DNA from: Chitinophagales bacterium
GTDB taxonomy: Bacteria > Bacteroidota > Bacteroidia > Chitinophagales > Saprospiraceae
Reading direction: 5' to 3'
Length of the DNA: 52,368 nt
Assembly (NCBI GenBank): GCA_017303475.1
Contig: JAFLBO010000035.1
Location: forward strand, 1-52,368
A program made the position numbers and the translations under genes. Position 1 is the stretch's first letter. Every line of letters starts with the position of its first letter. Under the pieces are notes generated by a model. That model did not search any database. It was not told where the DNA came from and worked only from the letters and a program-made list of their open reading frames with translations. Shown one piece after another: positions 1 to 9,064 of the stretch.

Positions 1-270
1 GTGCATCAGAACCGACACTTCCTGGATTTTTTCGATTTAATCCTGAATTTTTTTAGCAGATTTAGTTAAAGTTCAAAGTCTGTTTTATCCGATATCACTT
101 GTTCGCGATGAGTGCCGTGTAGTGTGTACTACACAGCAGGCCTGGCCTATGCCCCGAAGCCAAAGTGGTGGCATTTGGCTGCAGTCTTGTATTAAAGTGT
201 TAGATATATTACCGGTGAACGAATTCGTGGTAACTTGCTTACATTCAACACGTTGCAACGTTTAGTTTCA
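1..270. other. 5' flank without a convincing gene
   Basis: No gene is supported here. Frame 1 is open for 22 codons and stops at 67-69, which is too short to judge. The only structure I see is a palindrome at 117-134 (GTGTAGT, GTGT, ACTACAC) about 140 bases upstream of the first ATG. It could be a hairpin or an operator. No clear TAnnTTTG promoter is visible before the first gene. Confidence 0.4.
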
Positions 271-3204
271 ATGAAAACAATTCCTTTTATCATTTCAAAA
301 ATTACTTCTTTATGCAAAACCGATTTTTGTTTTGTGAAAATGGGGGGGGGGCAAACTATACTATTGCTCCTTTTTGTGCTTCTGAGTCAGCCTTTGCTTG
401 CACAAACGCCTCCAAAAATCATTAATTGTGGACAACTTCAGGCTTATGTGGTAGCGAAATCTTTCAATGGCACCAATGACGGTGGTTCATGTGTTCCTTG
501 CTGTACGGGTACTTATTCGTGTGAAAAAATTTCCTATGATGTTTACCTAAGGGTTAGGGACAATGGTTCCGGACATGCTGACTTGCCAAATTTTGGAGAA
601 TTTGATATTCACTTTTTGGAACTATACCTTTCAATGAAATTGAGCAGAGGTTCGGGATCCTTGCTCTCGACCATAGACAATTTAGGCAGCCTTTATTGCC
701 TAAATCCAGCTTTGTCAGACGATGACTTTAATCTGATGGAAGACATTGCTACTGTGTATATTTCTGAAGGAACACTTGGAAATGCTACTGATATCACTTT
801 TGTGGATGATATTAATGATTCTCAGTGCCTTGCCACAAGTAAATTCCCAATCTTCAGTATAGTGGTTAATGCTGTTGCCGGAGAAAGTTTAGGGGTAGAA
901 TGTGTTAACTTCAATTATGAGAGTAATGGTGGTGGAGTTTGTGCAAACTCTGTATGTACGGGTATAGCTAATGCTACATTTCCAATGCCTTCATCAGCAA
1001 ACAATGCCTTTTCCCTAGCATTAGGTGATATGGTTTGCGATATGGAGGAATATGTTGAGCTGCCCATTTTAGTATCATCTACTCTGACCAGTAATATTAG
1101 CTCATTCGATTTTATTGTGCTGGTCAGCACCACAGCTCCTGATGGGTTCTATGCAGAACCGGAATATGCAAGCGCTTTGGGGAATCCTTTAGTATCTAAC
1201 CCAAAGCTAATTCCAAGCACGCAACAATATGCAGTACACCTTAGATCTTCGGCACAAAATTGGGTTCCCTTTTCAGGTACTAACTTGCTATTAGGCACAC
1301 TAAAAATATATCGGCCACCCAACCTTGATCAGAATTATACCATTTCGGCATCCCTGATTCCACAACGGATAAGGATGACAGGAGGCGCAAATGTTGGCTG
1401 TAAATCATTCTCCGCAGGAGGCAGTACATTTGAGATTTGTGAAAACGAGCCGCCAGAGGACTGTGTTGATAATTATAATATCGATATTACTGCCGAAGCT
1501 TCGCTTCAAAATTGTTCCACCTTGGTTTCCTATGTGACCTTGTCTTGGGATCCAGCGGAATTTGGCAATAGTAATTCCCTTTCATTCACCTATATACGAG
1601 CGCTTCTGGATTTTGAACTGGAATCAGGTATTAGTATCACAAGCGCCAATCTGGTTGGAATGACATGTCCATCTGGTACATGTTTACAATTTACCGACCA
1701 TGTGATAGATTTGAATATGAATGCTATAACCCCTTTCACAGTGAACAATAATGCTCGGATTGAAGTAACCTTTACAGGAACTTCGGGTTGCATCAATGAT
1801 GTTACAATAAGAAGGATGGTTATTAGTCGCACCGTAGGTGCTCCCTGTATTCCTGATATAACCATTAACCCAAGCCCACTGGAAGCGTGTATTCCCATAA
1901 ACGACAATTATATCAAGGGTGATATTGCCACAGAAACAGGTTGTTGGCTGGAGGATGTAACGGTGGATATTTTTTCCACCTTAAATCCTTCAGGTTGCAG
2001 CCGTAATTTCTTGACAGGCGGCTTAAGCGGCAATTTCTGTGTGCCATACACAAGTTCCTGCCTTTGTGATTTGACCACAGCTGGAGTTTATACGGTTACA
2101 CCAGAAAAAAATGACAATCCACTAAATGGTGTTACCACCTACGATCTGGTGCTGATTCAAAAACATATTTTGGCATTAGAGCCACTGACATCCCCATATA
2201 AAATGATTGCGGCTGACGTAAGCAGGAGCAGCTCGATCACACCTTTCGACGTTGTAGAGATCAGAAAACTGATTTTAGGAATTTACACTGAATTCCCTGC
2301 TGTAAATTCCTGGTTATTTGTTGATAAAAATCACACTTTCTCGTCAGATCCGTTCTCTCCCGCATTCCCAGAGGAGATAGGTTTATCGACTTTCCCTGAT
2401 GAGGAAGTTGATTTTGTTGGGGTGAAAATGGGTGATGTAAACAACTCCGCCATTGTGGAATGTGATGATTGTGATGCATTTCTGAGACCGGATGGTACAT
2501 ACCCCCTTCTCTTATCAAAAAAATCAGCATTAAGAGCAGGGGATGTTTACACCTTGCCCATTCGGGCTGGTGGTGAAGAGCCTATTATTGCCTGGCAAAC
2601 GGCTTTTCGCTTTGATCCGGCCTTTTTGGAGCTGATCGGGCCTTCCATTGGAGATGCACGGGGATTGTCTGCCGATAATTTTAATTTGAATCTGGCTTCA
2701 GAGGGACTCATCCGTGTCCTTTGGTTTGCAGAGCCTGACGCCTGGGACGAAACTGCTATTCAACCCGGGCAATCACTTTTCAACCTGACATTTAGGGTAA
2801 AACAGGATTTGCCGGAAACCGGGTTATTAGTTCAGTTGGATGACACCGTAATGCCCAACCAAGCCTGGACCAAAGAAGGCAGCACGCTGTCACTTCAAAC
2901 GCTTGCCAGTAATACAAGGGAAGAGGAGCCTAAACCGGCTTTAGGACCACTCTGGATTCGGTGCCATCCAAATCCCAGCCAGGGGGCAGTGACTTTCGAC
3001 CTCCTCTCATTGCCTAATGCCGGGCGTGCTCAACTCCTTGTTTTTGATGCTTTTGGCAGGAGGGTCTGGCATCAACACCTGAGCGCCGTATCAGCTCCTT
3101 CCCAGATAACAATACCCGAAGCGGCAGCCTGGCCAGCTGGAGTATATCACTGGGAATTGCGTTTTGATCGACAAAAATCCAGCGGCGCCTTCGTGCGTCA
3201 ATAA
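271..3204 (+). CDS. Dockerin/cohesin-like secreted protein with T9SS sorting domain
   Basis: Probable cell-surface protein of 977 aa exported by Sec and then the type IX system. The hydrophobic signal core (ILLLLFVLLSQPLLAQ) follows an in-frame ATG at 340; the ATG at 271 gives a longer, positively charged n-region and is my preferred start. The middle is Cys-rich and unrecognised. Around nt 2120-2320 lies a dockerin-like pair of segments (NGVTTYDLVLIQKHIL, then a second with FDVVEIRKLILG). This is followed by a cohesin-like beta domain (about 2540-2900) and a C-terminal sorting domain (HPNPSQG, ending FVRQ). The N-terminal two thirds is visibly AT-richer than the C-terminal third, suggesting a fast-evolving body joined to a conserved export domain. 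It is paralogous in its C-terminal half to the protein at 49225. Ligand unknown. Confidence 0.88.
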   Translation: MKTIPFIISKITSLCKTDFCFVKMGGGQTILLLLFVLLSQPLLAQTPPKIINCGQLQAYVVAKSFNGTNDGGSCVPCCTGTYSCEKISYDVYLRVRDNGSGHADLPNFGEFDIHFLELYLSMKLSRGSGSLLSTIDNLGSLYCLNPALSDDDFNLMEDIATVYISEGTLGNATDITFVDDINDSQCLATSKFPIFSIVVNAVAGESLGVECVNFNYESNGGGVCANSVCTGIANATFPMPSSANNAFSLALGDMVCDMEEYVELPILVSSTLTSNISSFDFIVLVSTTAPDGFYAEPEYASALGNPLVSNPKLIPSTQQYAVHLRSSAQNWVPFSGTNLLLGTLKIYRPPNLDQNYTISASLIPQRIRMTGGANVGCKSFSAGGSTFEICENEPPEDCVDNYNIDITAEASLQNCSTLVSYVTLSWDPAEFGNSNSLSFTYIRALLDFELESGISITSANLVGMTCPSGTCLQFTDHVIDLNMNAITPFTVNNNARIEVTFTGTSGCINDVTIRRMVISRTVGAPCIPDITINPSPLEACIPINDNYIKGDIATETGCWLEDVTVDIFSTLNPSGCSRNFLTGGLSGNFCVPYTSSCLCDLTTAGVYTVTPEKNDNPLNGVTTYDLVLIQKHILALEPLTSPYKMIAADVSRSSSITPFDVVEIRKLILGIYTEFPAVNSWLFVDKNHTFSSDPFSPAFPEEIGLSTFPDEEVDFVGVKMGDVNNSAIVECDDCDAFLRPDGTYPLLLSKKSALRAGDVYTLPIRAGGEEPIIAWQTAFRFDPAFLELIGPSIGDARGLSADNFNLNLASEGLIRVLWFAEPDAWDETAIQPGQSLFNLTFRVKQDLPETGLLVQLDDTVMPNQAWTKEGSTLSLQTLASNTREEEPKPALGPLWIRCHPNPSQGAVTFDLLSLPNAGRAQLLVFDAFGRRVWHQHLSAVSAPSQITIPEAAAWPAGVYHWELRFDRQKSSGAFVRQ
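342..351 (+). repeat. Homopolymer of ten G inside signal-peptide coding region
   Basis: A run of ten G follows A-T at 340-341, so the start-like ATG at 340 reads Met-Gly-Gly-Gly. Whether translation starts at 271 or 340, a one-base slip in the tract would shift the frame and abolish the protein. Such tracts are classical slipped-strand sites. Phase variation here is inference, and an assembly length error is also possible. Confidence 0.6.
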
Positions 3205-3216
3205 CCTCCGATTTGA

Positions 3217-3260
3217 GGGCTTGTGCTGTGTCATTGTTGATACAGCACAAGCCCCTGTTT
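3217..3260 (+). terminator. Rho-independent terminator
   Basis: A 13-bp perfect stem (3217-3229 with 3242-3254) closes a 12-base loop and is followed by CTGTTTT. It sits 13 bases after the stop of the first T9SS gene and just before the next ATG, so the two large surface genes are probably separate transcripts. Confidence 0.75.
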
Positions 3261-3279
3261 TACCAAACACACTCAACTC

Positions 3280-6228
3280 ATGAAAAGAATCTTTTTAACC
3301 TGTATATGTCTGTCAGGATACCTTTTCCTGACTGCCCAAACGCGTTATTATATCCATCAGTTGGCTACTGGAGCTAACAATGGCCAATCCTGGCAAGATG
3401 CGTATACCGACCTTCAATCTGCCCTGCAAATGACTCAACCAGGCGATGAACTCTGGATTGCAGCAGGCGTCTATTTCCCAACTTCCGGTGCAGACCAAAC
3501 CATCTCATTTGAGCCCAAAAGTGGCGTAAAACTCTATGGAGGTTTTTCAGGAACGGAAACCAGTTTGTCTCAAAGGGATTGGACCAGTTATCCAACAGTA
3601 CTGAGTGGAGACATTGGTGTGGCTGGAGACAGCCTGGATAACAGCTACACAATTTTATATCTGGATAATCCGGATAGCCTGACGATCATAGATGGATTGA
3701 TTTTTCGTTATGGTAATGCGGGATATCCAACCAATGATCAATTACCTGCCTCACGGTTCAGAAGTGGCGGCGCCCTGTATATTCAGTCAAATATGGAGTC
3801 TTATGCCTTGATTCAAAACTGCAGGTTTGAATATAATACCGCGAGGAATAACGGTGGCGCTGTGTACGTCAATGGCGCCGGGAGTTTTGATGCAGCGCCA
3901 ACTTTCCAGAATTGTATTTTTGCTCACAACACTGCCGAGTTTGATGGTGGGGCATTGGCAAGAATAGGCAATAGCGATATAGAAAGGCCGGATTTTACGG
4001 GGTGTACATTTATGGGAAACAAGGCAGGGCGTTATGGCGGCGGATTGTATTATCAGGATGCCTTTGTAGATAGCTGGGTGGATGTATCAGATTGTAAATT
4101 TATACAAAATGAATCCATTAACCTGGGCGCAGGAGCATTTTTGCGTATAGGCCGTACCGGAGATGGCAGCAGGGTAAGAATAAATAACTGTGTTTTCGAC
4201 GAAAATCAGAAGAATGCTCAACTGGCATTTTTCGTACATTCCGGACAGTATACAGAAGTGATTTACATCCAAAAATGTGTATTTTTCCAAAAGGATGATG
4301 ATGATATTTATTATGGTGTATTAGGCACAGATTCCAGCAGTATCTGGATTGAAGATTGCAGATTTGAAGGCCAAAATTCGAATTTTAAATTAATTACTGG
4401 CGAAAATGTCGATAAGTTTTATATGAATAGGGATACTATAAATAATTACCTTAGCCAGGTTATAATTCTATCATTTGGAAACTTGATTACTGAAATTGAC
4501 AACTCCATATTTCACAATATTCAGAGAATAAGCTTAACCAGGTCTAAATTCAATCAAATTTCAAACTGTGTGATTAAAAATTCCCAATTTCCATTTGGAA
4601 TAGTTCATTTTGGAGATCGTTCTAACGTAAATAATCAAAATCCAATATTGTTTAAATCCTGTAATTTTGTAAACAATCAATGCAATGGCTTAGTTTGGGC
4701 GGACAACCAATCAAATCCACCCAAGCAAAGTAAATTCGAAAATTGCCTTTTTTACAACAATCCTGTTTCCTACACCAACGTTGGATCACCTTTCATGGTC
4801 AATACCCTGGAATATTGTCGTTTCGATACCAACTCCATTTGTGAAACGAATAATGTATTTCATACCAATATCTGTGGTCCGGGAAATGTATTCGGGATAG
4901 ACCCGCTCTTCCGCGATACCGCCAACAACGATTATTCTCTGCTCCCCTGCTCTCCTTTGCTCAATGCCGGCTCTAATGCGGCCGCTGCGGGTATCCTGAC
5001 GGACATTGCCGGCAATCCGCGCATCCAGGAAGGCACTGTTGACATCGGGGCATACGAGTCTGCTGGATTTACCCTCGCTGCCGCGCCAATGGTAGCGCCC
5101 GCCTGTGAAGGTACTTCCGGGGGCAGTATCTCGCTGCAACCCGTCAATGGCTGCGAGCCCTATACCTATAACTGGCTACCCAATGCGGGTACCGGTGCAG
5201 AGCTGAACGAATTGCCTCCCGGCGCCTATCAGCTCACGCTCACGGATGCCTCCGGCAGACAAATAACCGACACCATACTGGTACCGGAAGCGCCCAGACC
5301 GGATCTGAGTCTGCTGGCCACGGATGTAAACTGCGGCAACCCGGCAGGCGGCTCCCTCACCGCCGTGGTGAGCAGTGGAACGGGGCCGTTTTCCTACCAG
5401 TGGCTGCCTGCTGCGGCTGATACCTCTGTACTCAAAAAGTTGCCGGCAGGCGCATACGCCCTTACCCTAACGGATGTAAATGGTTGTCAGGATTCAGCCA
5501 CGGCTAATATTCAATTGATTGGGGCCATTACCCTGGCCGTAGGTGGCCAGCCTATTCCGTGTTATGGCCAAACCGGCTGGCTTTCGGCTACACCGGCCAA
5601 TGGAGCGCCTCCGTTCTCCTGGCAGTGGTCGGGCTGGAGCGGCACAGATTCGCTTGCCCAGCCCCTTACTCCGGGTAACTACGCTGTCACGGTGGCAGAC
5701 GCCTATGGATGCACGGCTTCCTTTACGTACCCGCCGCTTACACAGCCGGATTCTCTGTACCTGGGCACCGGCAATACCCCGCAAACCCAATCCAACCCGC
5801 CCAACGGCACGGCCCTGGTTACCACTATTTCAGGTGGAACATTTCCTTTTGACTATTACTGGACTACGATGGAAGAAACCCAGGCCATTACCGGGCTGCC
5901 TGCCGGCACTTATACCGTTACTGTATCTGATAAAAACGGTTGCACCGCTACAGCAGAGGTGGTGGTACAGCTCATGGTAAGCACTGAGGAGTCAGGCCAA
6001 CAGGCGCTCCTGCTTTACCCCAATCCGGCAACAGATTGGGTGCAACTGCTGCTGCCAGCCGGCCAGTGGCAATGGGCATTAACGGATGCCGGAGGGAAAC
6101 AACTCCGTTCTGGCGTTTGCGAAAGTGAACAGGCCCGGTTGGAGCTCAGCGGACTGGCCTCAGGCGCCTACATACTGCGCGCCTGGAACGGGCAGCAAAC
6201 CTGGGTAGGAAGGGTTGTGAAGCGATGA
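3280..6228 (+). CDS. Beta-helix surface protein with SprB repeats and T9SS sorting domain
   Basis: Secreted protein of 982 aa. A short signal peptide ends near residue 19 (FLTAQ). Residues about 20-590 form a right-handed beta-helix (pectate-lyase-like, choice-of-anchor Q style: RYYIHQLATGANNGQSW, many C-x-F and N-N-x-G rungs). About four SprB-type repeats follow (roughly 600-898, each ending in a GAYxLTLTD or GTYTVTVSD strand), then a type A sorting domain (YPNPATDW to VVKR). SprB repeats are known from the Flavobacterium gliding adhesin, so an adhesive role is plausible, but no catalytic residues are evident. The helix middle (about 4200-4800) is AT-rich, whereas the SprB part is GC-rich. 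The N-terminal part is closely paralogous to the gene at 50785, and both follow a dockerin-like T9SS gene. Confidence 0.9.
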   Translation: MKRIFLTCICLSGYLFLTAQTRYYIHQLATGANNGQSWQDAYTDLQSALQMTQPGDELWIAAGVYFPTSGADQTISFEPKSGVKLYGGFSGTETSLSQRDWTSYPTVLSGDIGVAGDSLDNSYTILYLDNPDSLTIIDGLIFRYGNAGYPTNDQLPASRFRSGGALYIQSNMESYALIQNCRFEYNTARNNGGAVYVNGAGSFDAAPTFQNCIFAHNTAEFDGGALARIGNSDIERPDFTGCTFMGNKAGRYGGGLYYQDAFVDSWVDVSDCKFIQNESINLGAGAFLRIGRTGDGSRVRINNCVFDENQKNAQLAFFVHSGQYTEVIYIQKCVFFQKDDDDIYYGVLGTDSSSIWIEDCRFEGQNSNFKLITGENVDKFYMNRDTINNYLSQVIILSFGNLITEIDNSIFHNIQRISLTRSKFNQISNCVIKNSQFPFGIVHFGDRSNVNNQNPILFKSCNFVNNQCNGLVWADNQSNPPKQSKFENCLFYNNPVSYTNVGSPFMVNTLEYCRFDTNSICETNNVFHTNICGPGNVFGIDPLFRDTANNDYSLLPCSPLLNAGSNAAAAGILTDIAGNPRIQEGTVDIGAYESAGFTLAAAPMVAPACEGTSGGSISLQPVNGCEPYTYNWLPNAGTGAELNELPPGAYQLTLTDASGRQITDTILVPEAPRPDLSLLATDVNCGNPAGGSLTAVVSSGTGPFSYQWLPAAADTSVLKKLPAGAYALTLTDVNGCQDSATANIQLIGAITLAVGGQPIPCYGQTGWLSATPANGAPPFSWQWSGWSGTDSLAQPLTPGNYAVTVADAYGCTASFTYPPLTQPDSLYLGTGNTPQTQSNPPNGTALVTTISGGTFPFDYYWTTMEETQAITGLPAGTYTVTVSDKNGCTATAEVVVQLMVSTEESGQQALLLYPNPATDWVQLLLPAGQWQWALTDAGGKQLRSGVCESEQARLELSGLASGAYILRAWNGQQTWVGRVVKR

Positions 6229-6230
6229 AA

Positions 6231-6269
6231 AAAGGTGATATCTCCGCTCAGATGGGAGATATCACCTTT
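6231..6269. terminator. Bidirectional terminator between convergent genes
   Basis: A perfect 15-bp stem (6231-6245 with 6255-6269) has a 9-base loop, A-rich sequence on its left and TTTG on its right. It lies between the stops of the beta-helix gene (plus) and atpC (minus), so it can end both transcripts. Confidence 0.8.
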
Positions 6270-6292
6270 GTAAATTTTAATCCCGAAAAACC

Positions 6293-6538
6293 TTACTGAG
6301 CTCCTGAAACGAGTACAGAGATCTCGTTGTTCAGGCATTCTGCGAAGCCGCCATCTACAGCAAAAGAAAGTTTTTCGCCGTTAGATTTGGTCACCTTCAC
6401 TTCTCCTTTTTGCAGGGAGGAAACAATCGCTGCATGCTTGTTCAGCATCTCGAATTGCCCTTCCGTGCCAGGTACAATCACAGATTTTACCTCACCGGAG
6501 AAGATTTCTTTTTCAGGACTGAGAATTACCAGATTCAT
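6293..6538 (-). CDS. atpC: ATP synthase F1 epsilon subunit
   Basis: Epsilon subunit of F1, part of the central stalk that couples rotation to catalysis on the cytoplasmic face of the membrane. The 81-aa product has the N-terminal beta-sandwich signature (VILSPEKEIFSGEV, then PGTEGQFEMLNKHAAI) and ends after the sandwich (ISVLVSGAQ). It therefore lacks the C-terminal helical hairpin of the longer proteobacterial forms; I believe short forms are common in Bacteroidota. It lies 67 bases downstream of atpD on the same strand and probably shares its transcript. The atpDC pair apart from the other ATP synthase genes is typical of Bacteroidota. Confidence 0.95.
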   Translation of the reverse strand: MNLVILSPEKEIFSGEVKSVIVPGTEGQFEMLNKHAAIVSSLQKGEVKVTKSNGEKLSFAVDGGFAECLNNEISVLVSGAQ

Positions 6539-6548
6539 ATGCAGACAA

Positions 6549-6603
6549 TGAGATATGAACGATGGACCATCAACGTATTACCGTTCATCGTCCATCGTTC
6601 ATC
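6549..6603. repeat. Low-complexity CGATGGAC-type words between atpD and atpC
   Basis: The atpD-atpC spacer is made of degenerate copies of GATGAACGATGGAC and its complement (CGTCCATCGTTCATCG), able to fold on itself. The same words form the outer arms of the large palindrome at 24602-24827. It could act as an intra-operon hairpin or a processing site. Confidence 0.55.
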
Positions 6604-6605
6604 GT

Positions 6606-8123
6606 TTATTTAGATGCTTCTTCCATCATTTTCTTGCCTTTGGCAATCGCGTCGTCGATGGTACCAACGAGGTTGAATGCACCTTCCGGCAAGTCGTCGA
6701 GTTCTCCGTCCATGATCATGTTGAAGCCGCGGATGGTTTCGTCGATTGGAACCAGTACGCCTTTCAGGCCGGTGAACTGTTCTGCCACGTGGAAAGGCTG
6801 AGACAGGAAGCGCTGTACACGACGCGCGCGACCAACCACGAGTTTGTCCTCATCGGAAAGTTCTTCCATACCGAGGATGGCGATGATGTCCTGAAGTTCG
6901 TTATAGCGCTGCAGGATTTGCTTCACGCGCTGAGCGCAACGGTAGTGCTCGTCACCAATGATTTTCGGATCAAGGATACGGCTGGTGGAGTCGAGCGGGT
7001 CTACCGCAGGGTAGATACCAAGGGACGCAATTTTACGGCTCAATACCGTGGTAGCGTCCAAGTGAGCGAAGGTAGTAGCCGGAGCCGGGTCAGTCAAGTC
7101 ATCGGCAGGTACGTACACCGCTTGTACGGAAGTGATAGAACCGCGCTTGGTAGAAGTGATACGCTCCTGCATCACACCCATTTCAGTAGCAAGGGTAGGC
7201 TGGTAACCTACGGCAGAAGGCATACGGCCCAACAGAGCTGATACCTCGGAACCTGCCTGCGTGAAACGGAAGATATTGTCTACGAAGAACAGGATATCAC
7301 GACCACCGGATGGGTCTTTCAGGTCGCCATCGCGGAAGTACTCAGCCATGGTCAGACCGGAAAGCGCTACACGGGCACGTGCGCCTGGTGGTTCGTTCAT
7401 CTGACCGAATACCAGGGTAGCCTGAGATTTAGCCAGTTCTTTTTTATCTACTTTGGAGAGGTCCCAACCGCCTTCTTCCATAGAATGCTTGAAGTCCTCG
7501 CCGTATTTGATTACGTTAGATTCGATCATCTCGCGAAGGAGGTCGTTGCCCTCACGAGTACGCTCGCCCACGCCTGCGAAAACGGACATACCGTCGTACG
7601 CTTTTGCGATGTTGTTGATGAGCTCCATGATCAATACGGTTTTACCTACGCCGGCGCCACCGAAGAGACCAATTTTACCACCTTTTGCGTATGGCTCGAT
7701 CAGGTCGATAACTTTGATACCGGTGTACAGGATTTCACGCTCGGTAGAGAGGTCTTCGTATGCCGGTGGTTTGCGGTGGATAACGTAAGCGTCTTTGCCT
7801 TTTTCAACGGTTCCGATACCGTCGATGGCTTCACCTACTACGTTGAAGAGGCGGCCACGCACCTGCTCGCCAACAGGCATAGCAATTGGAGCGCCGGTGT
7901 CTACACATTCGATGCCACGCATCAGACCGTCGGTAGAGTCCATTGCGATGGTACGAACGCCGTCTTCACCGAGGTGGCGCTGCACTTCGAGTACCAGTTT
8001 GGTGCCATCCTGACGGGTAACTTCGAGAGCGTTGAGAATTTCAGGCAGGCTGCTGTCTGGACCGCTGAAGTCAACGTCCACAACGGCGCCGATAATTTGT
8101 TTGATACGACCGATATTTGCCAT
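6606..8123 (-). CDS. atpD: ATP synthase F1 beta subunit
   Basis: Catalytic beta subunit of F1-ATPase (505 aa, about the usual length). The Walker A motif is GGAGVGKTVLIMELI. The family signatures ALSGLTMAEYFRD and RFTQAGSEVSALLGRMPSAVGYQPTLATEMG are intact, as is the VPADDLTDPAP segment. The N-terminal barrel begins at MANIGRIKQIIGAVVDV, which fits the annotated ATG at 8123. It is followed by atpC. A TACTTTTG -7 box at 8207-8214 lies about 85 bases upstream. Nothing unusual is visible in the protein. Confidence 0.98.
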   Translation of the reverse strand: MANIGRIKQIIGAVVDVDFSGPDSSLPEILNALEVTRQDGTKLVLEVQRHLGEDGVRTIAMDSTDGLMRGIECVDTGAPIAMPVGEQVRGRLFNVVGEAIDGIGTVEKGKDAYVIHRKPPAYEDLSTEREILYTGIKVIDLIEPYAKGGKIGLFGGAGVGKTVLIMELINNIAKAYDGMSVFAGVGERTREGNDLLREMIESNVIKYGEDFKHSMEEGGWDLSKVDKKELAKSQATLVFGQMNEPPGARARVALSGLTMAEYFRDGDLKDPSGGRDILFFVDNIFRFTQAGSEVSALLGRMPSAVGYQPTLATEMGVMQERITSTKRGSITSVQAVYVPADDLTDPAPATTFAHLDATTVLSRKIASLGIYPAVDPLDSTSRILDPKIIGDEHYRCAQRVKQILQRYNELQDIIAILGMEELSDEDKLVVGRARRVQRFLSQPFHVAEQFTGLKGVLVPIDETIRGFNMIMDGELDDLPEGAFNLVGTIDDAIAKGKKMMEEASK

Positions 8124-8206
8124 AGTTGCGAATTAAATTTGGTATCCGGTGCAGGTTTTGTGGCATCCGGCGACCGGAAAATGGATGCCCCTTTCAAAAA
8201 GCCGCG

Positions 8207-8214
8207 CAAAAGTA
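8207..8214 (-). promoter_or_regulatory. TACTTTTG -7 element of atpDC
   Basis: On the minus strand the sequence reads TACTTTTG, matching the Bacteroidota sigma-A -7 consensus TAnnTTTG. I see no good -33 TTG at the usual distance. The implied leader is about 77 bases. Confidence 0.5.
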
Positions 8215-8324
8215 CGATTCTTTTGGTAAAAAAAGCATTGTAACGGCTTTTTTTCGCACCAAAGAAAATTTTGAGGCCTGCGCTCTCCAACCTCTTTCAC
8301 AAACTTTTGATTCTGAACGATCTT

Positions 8325-8448
8325 CCCCTCACCAACCCCCGTACCGGCTGCTTTAGCTGCCGAATTTTGCGTCCCTCACCAACCCCCGTACCGGCTGCTT
8401 TAGCTGCCGCAACCATTTGCGTTATTCGGCAGCTGAAGCAGCCGGTAC
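8325..8448. repeat. Direct repeat plus inverted copy overlapping the cutA 3' end
   Basis: A unit of about 37 bases, containing GTACCGGCTGCTTTAGCTG, occurs at about 8325-8362 and again at 8373-8409. An inverted copy lies at 8427-8448 with one mismatch. The inverted copy encodes the Pro-Ala-Ala-Ser-Ala-Ala tail of CutA. A hairpin of 8388-8409 with 8427-8448 would straddle the cutA stop and could help terminate it. The rest of 8124-8421 holds only the atpD leader and this repeat. Confidence 0.75.
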
Positions 8449-8757
8449 AGGTACAGTACTTTCTTCCACCCACTTTTCATAGGCCTCATTAGCTCGCACC
8501 TCCAGCCGCATGATACAGGGTACTTCGTATGGATGTAATTCCTGAACAGCCTTCTCCAGCGCAGTTTCCAGCTCCAGGCGGGTTTTTAGTAGAGATACCC
8601 ACTCACCTTCCTGCTGCACAGCGCCCTGCCACCAGTAAGCACTGGTTATGGGAAAAATATTGGCGCAAGCCGCCAGCTTGCGTTCCACCAGCTTATTGGC
8701 TATTTGCCGGGCAGTGGCTTCGTTGGGGTAGGTGGTGTAAAAGAGGAGGAAGGGCAT
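8422..8757 (-). CDS. cutA: CutA-type divalent-ion tolerance protein
   Basis: CutA1 family protein of 111 aa, a small trimeric cytoplasmic protein linked to copper/divalent metal tolerance; its precise biochemical role is uncertain. The family pattern is complete: FYTTYPNEATARQIANKLVERKLAACANIFP, the WW near residue 42, EGEWVSLLKT and LHPYEVPCI. The last dozen residues (EESTVPVPAASAAE) are not part of the usual fold; they are encoded by the arm of an intergenic palindrome, so the stop lies within a repeat. It is probably monocistronic. The upstream spacer contains GGTCATTT words and a nested hairpin. Confidence 0.93.
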   Translation of the reverse strand: MPFLLFYTTYPNEATARQIANKLVERKLAACANIFPITSAYWWQGAVQQEGEWVSLLKTRLELETALEKAVQELHPYEVPCIMRLEVRANEAYEKWVEESTVPVPAASAAE

Positions 8758-8763
8758 GGTAAG

Positions 8764-8993
8764 GTCATTTTAGGTCATTTAGGGGTCATTTAGAAAGTGT
8801 ATGCATCTTAACAAGTAAAGCGATATTAAAATTGGGGGTTGTGCAAAAAGGTTTCCGGTGCAAGAATGCGCAATTTTTTATACTGCTCGAATCCTAAACC
8901 TCGTAGGTTTTTAAAACCTACAAGGTTTATTGTCCAAGAGAACCAAATAAAACTTTGCCCCATCTTTACTTCCGCCCCTTTTTGCACAACCCC
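8764..8993. repeat. GGTCATTT words and nested palindrome upstream of cutA
   Basis: Three GGTCATTT words occur at about 8764-8791. A large palindrome follows: perfect 17-bp arms (8835-8851 with 8977-8993, containing GGGGTTGTGCAAAAAGG) enclose an inner hairpin (AAACCTCGTAGG / CCTACAAGGTTT, about 8898-8930). This is the hairpin-within-hairpin design seen at many other gaps in the window. No gene is supported in 8758-9037. Confidence 0.75.
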
Positions 8994-9008
8994 AGCCATG
9001 AAATGAAA

Positions 9009-9064
9009 GGGCTAAAGCCCCTCTAATTGTTTTTCTATCATATTCCCCGCCCTGAAGGACGGGG
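9009..9064. repeat. Two small palindromes at the 3' end of the dehydratase-like gene
   Basis: GGGCTAAAGCCC (9009-9020) lies just beyond the stop. CCCCG / CGGGG (about 9045-9064) lies inside the last codons and encodes the terminal Glu-Pro-Arg-Pro-Ser-Gly-Arg-Gly-Ile. These are probably repeat-derived and may assist termination. Confidence 0.55.

Noticed and set aside
1..69. Tail of an upstream gene
   Set aside because: The frame from base 1 is open for 22 codons and rich in Phe/Leu, but it is too short and has no recognisable end; not supported as a feature.
6555..8290. Long plus-strand frames (228 and 252 codons) opposite atpD
   Set aside because: They are antisense shadows of the highly conserved beta subunit; no family resemblance and no start context.
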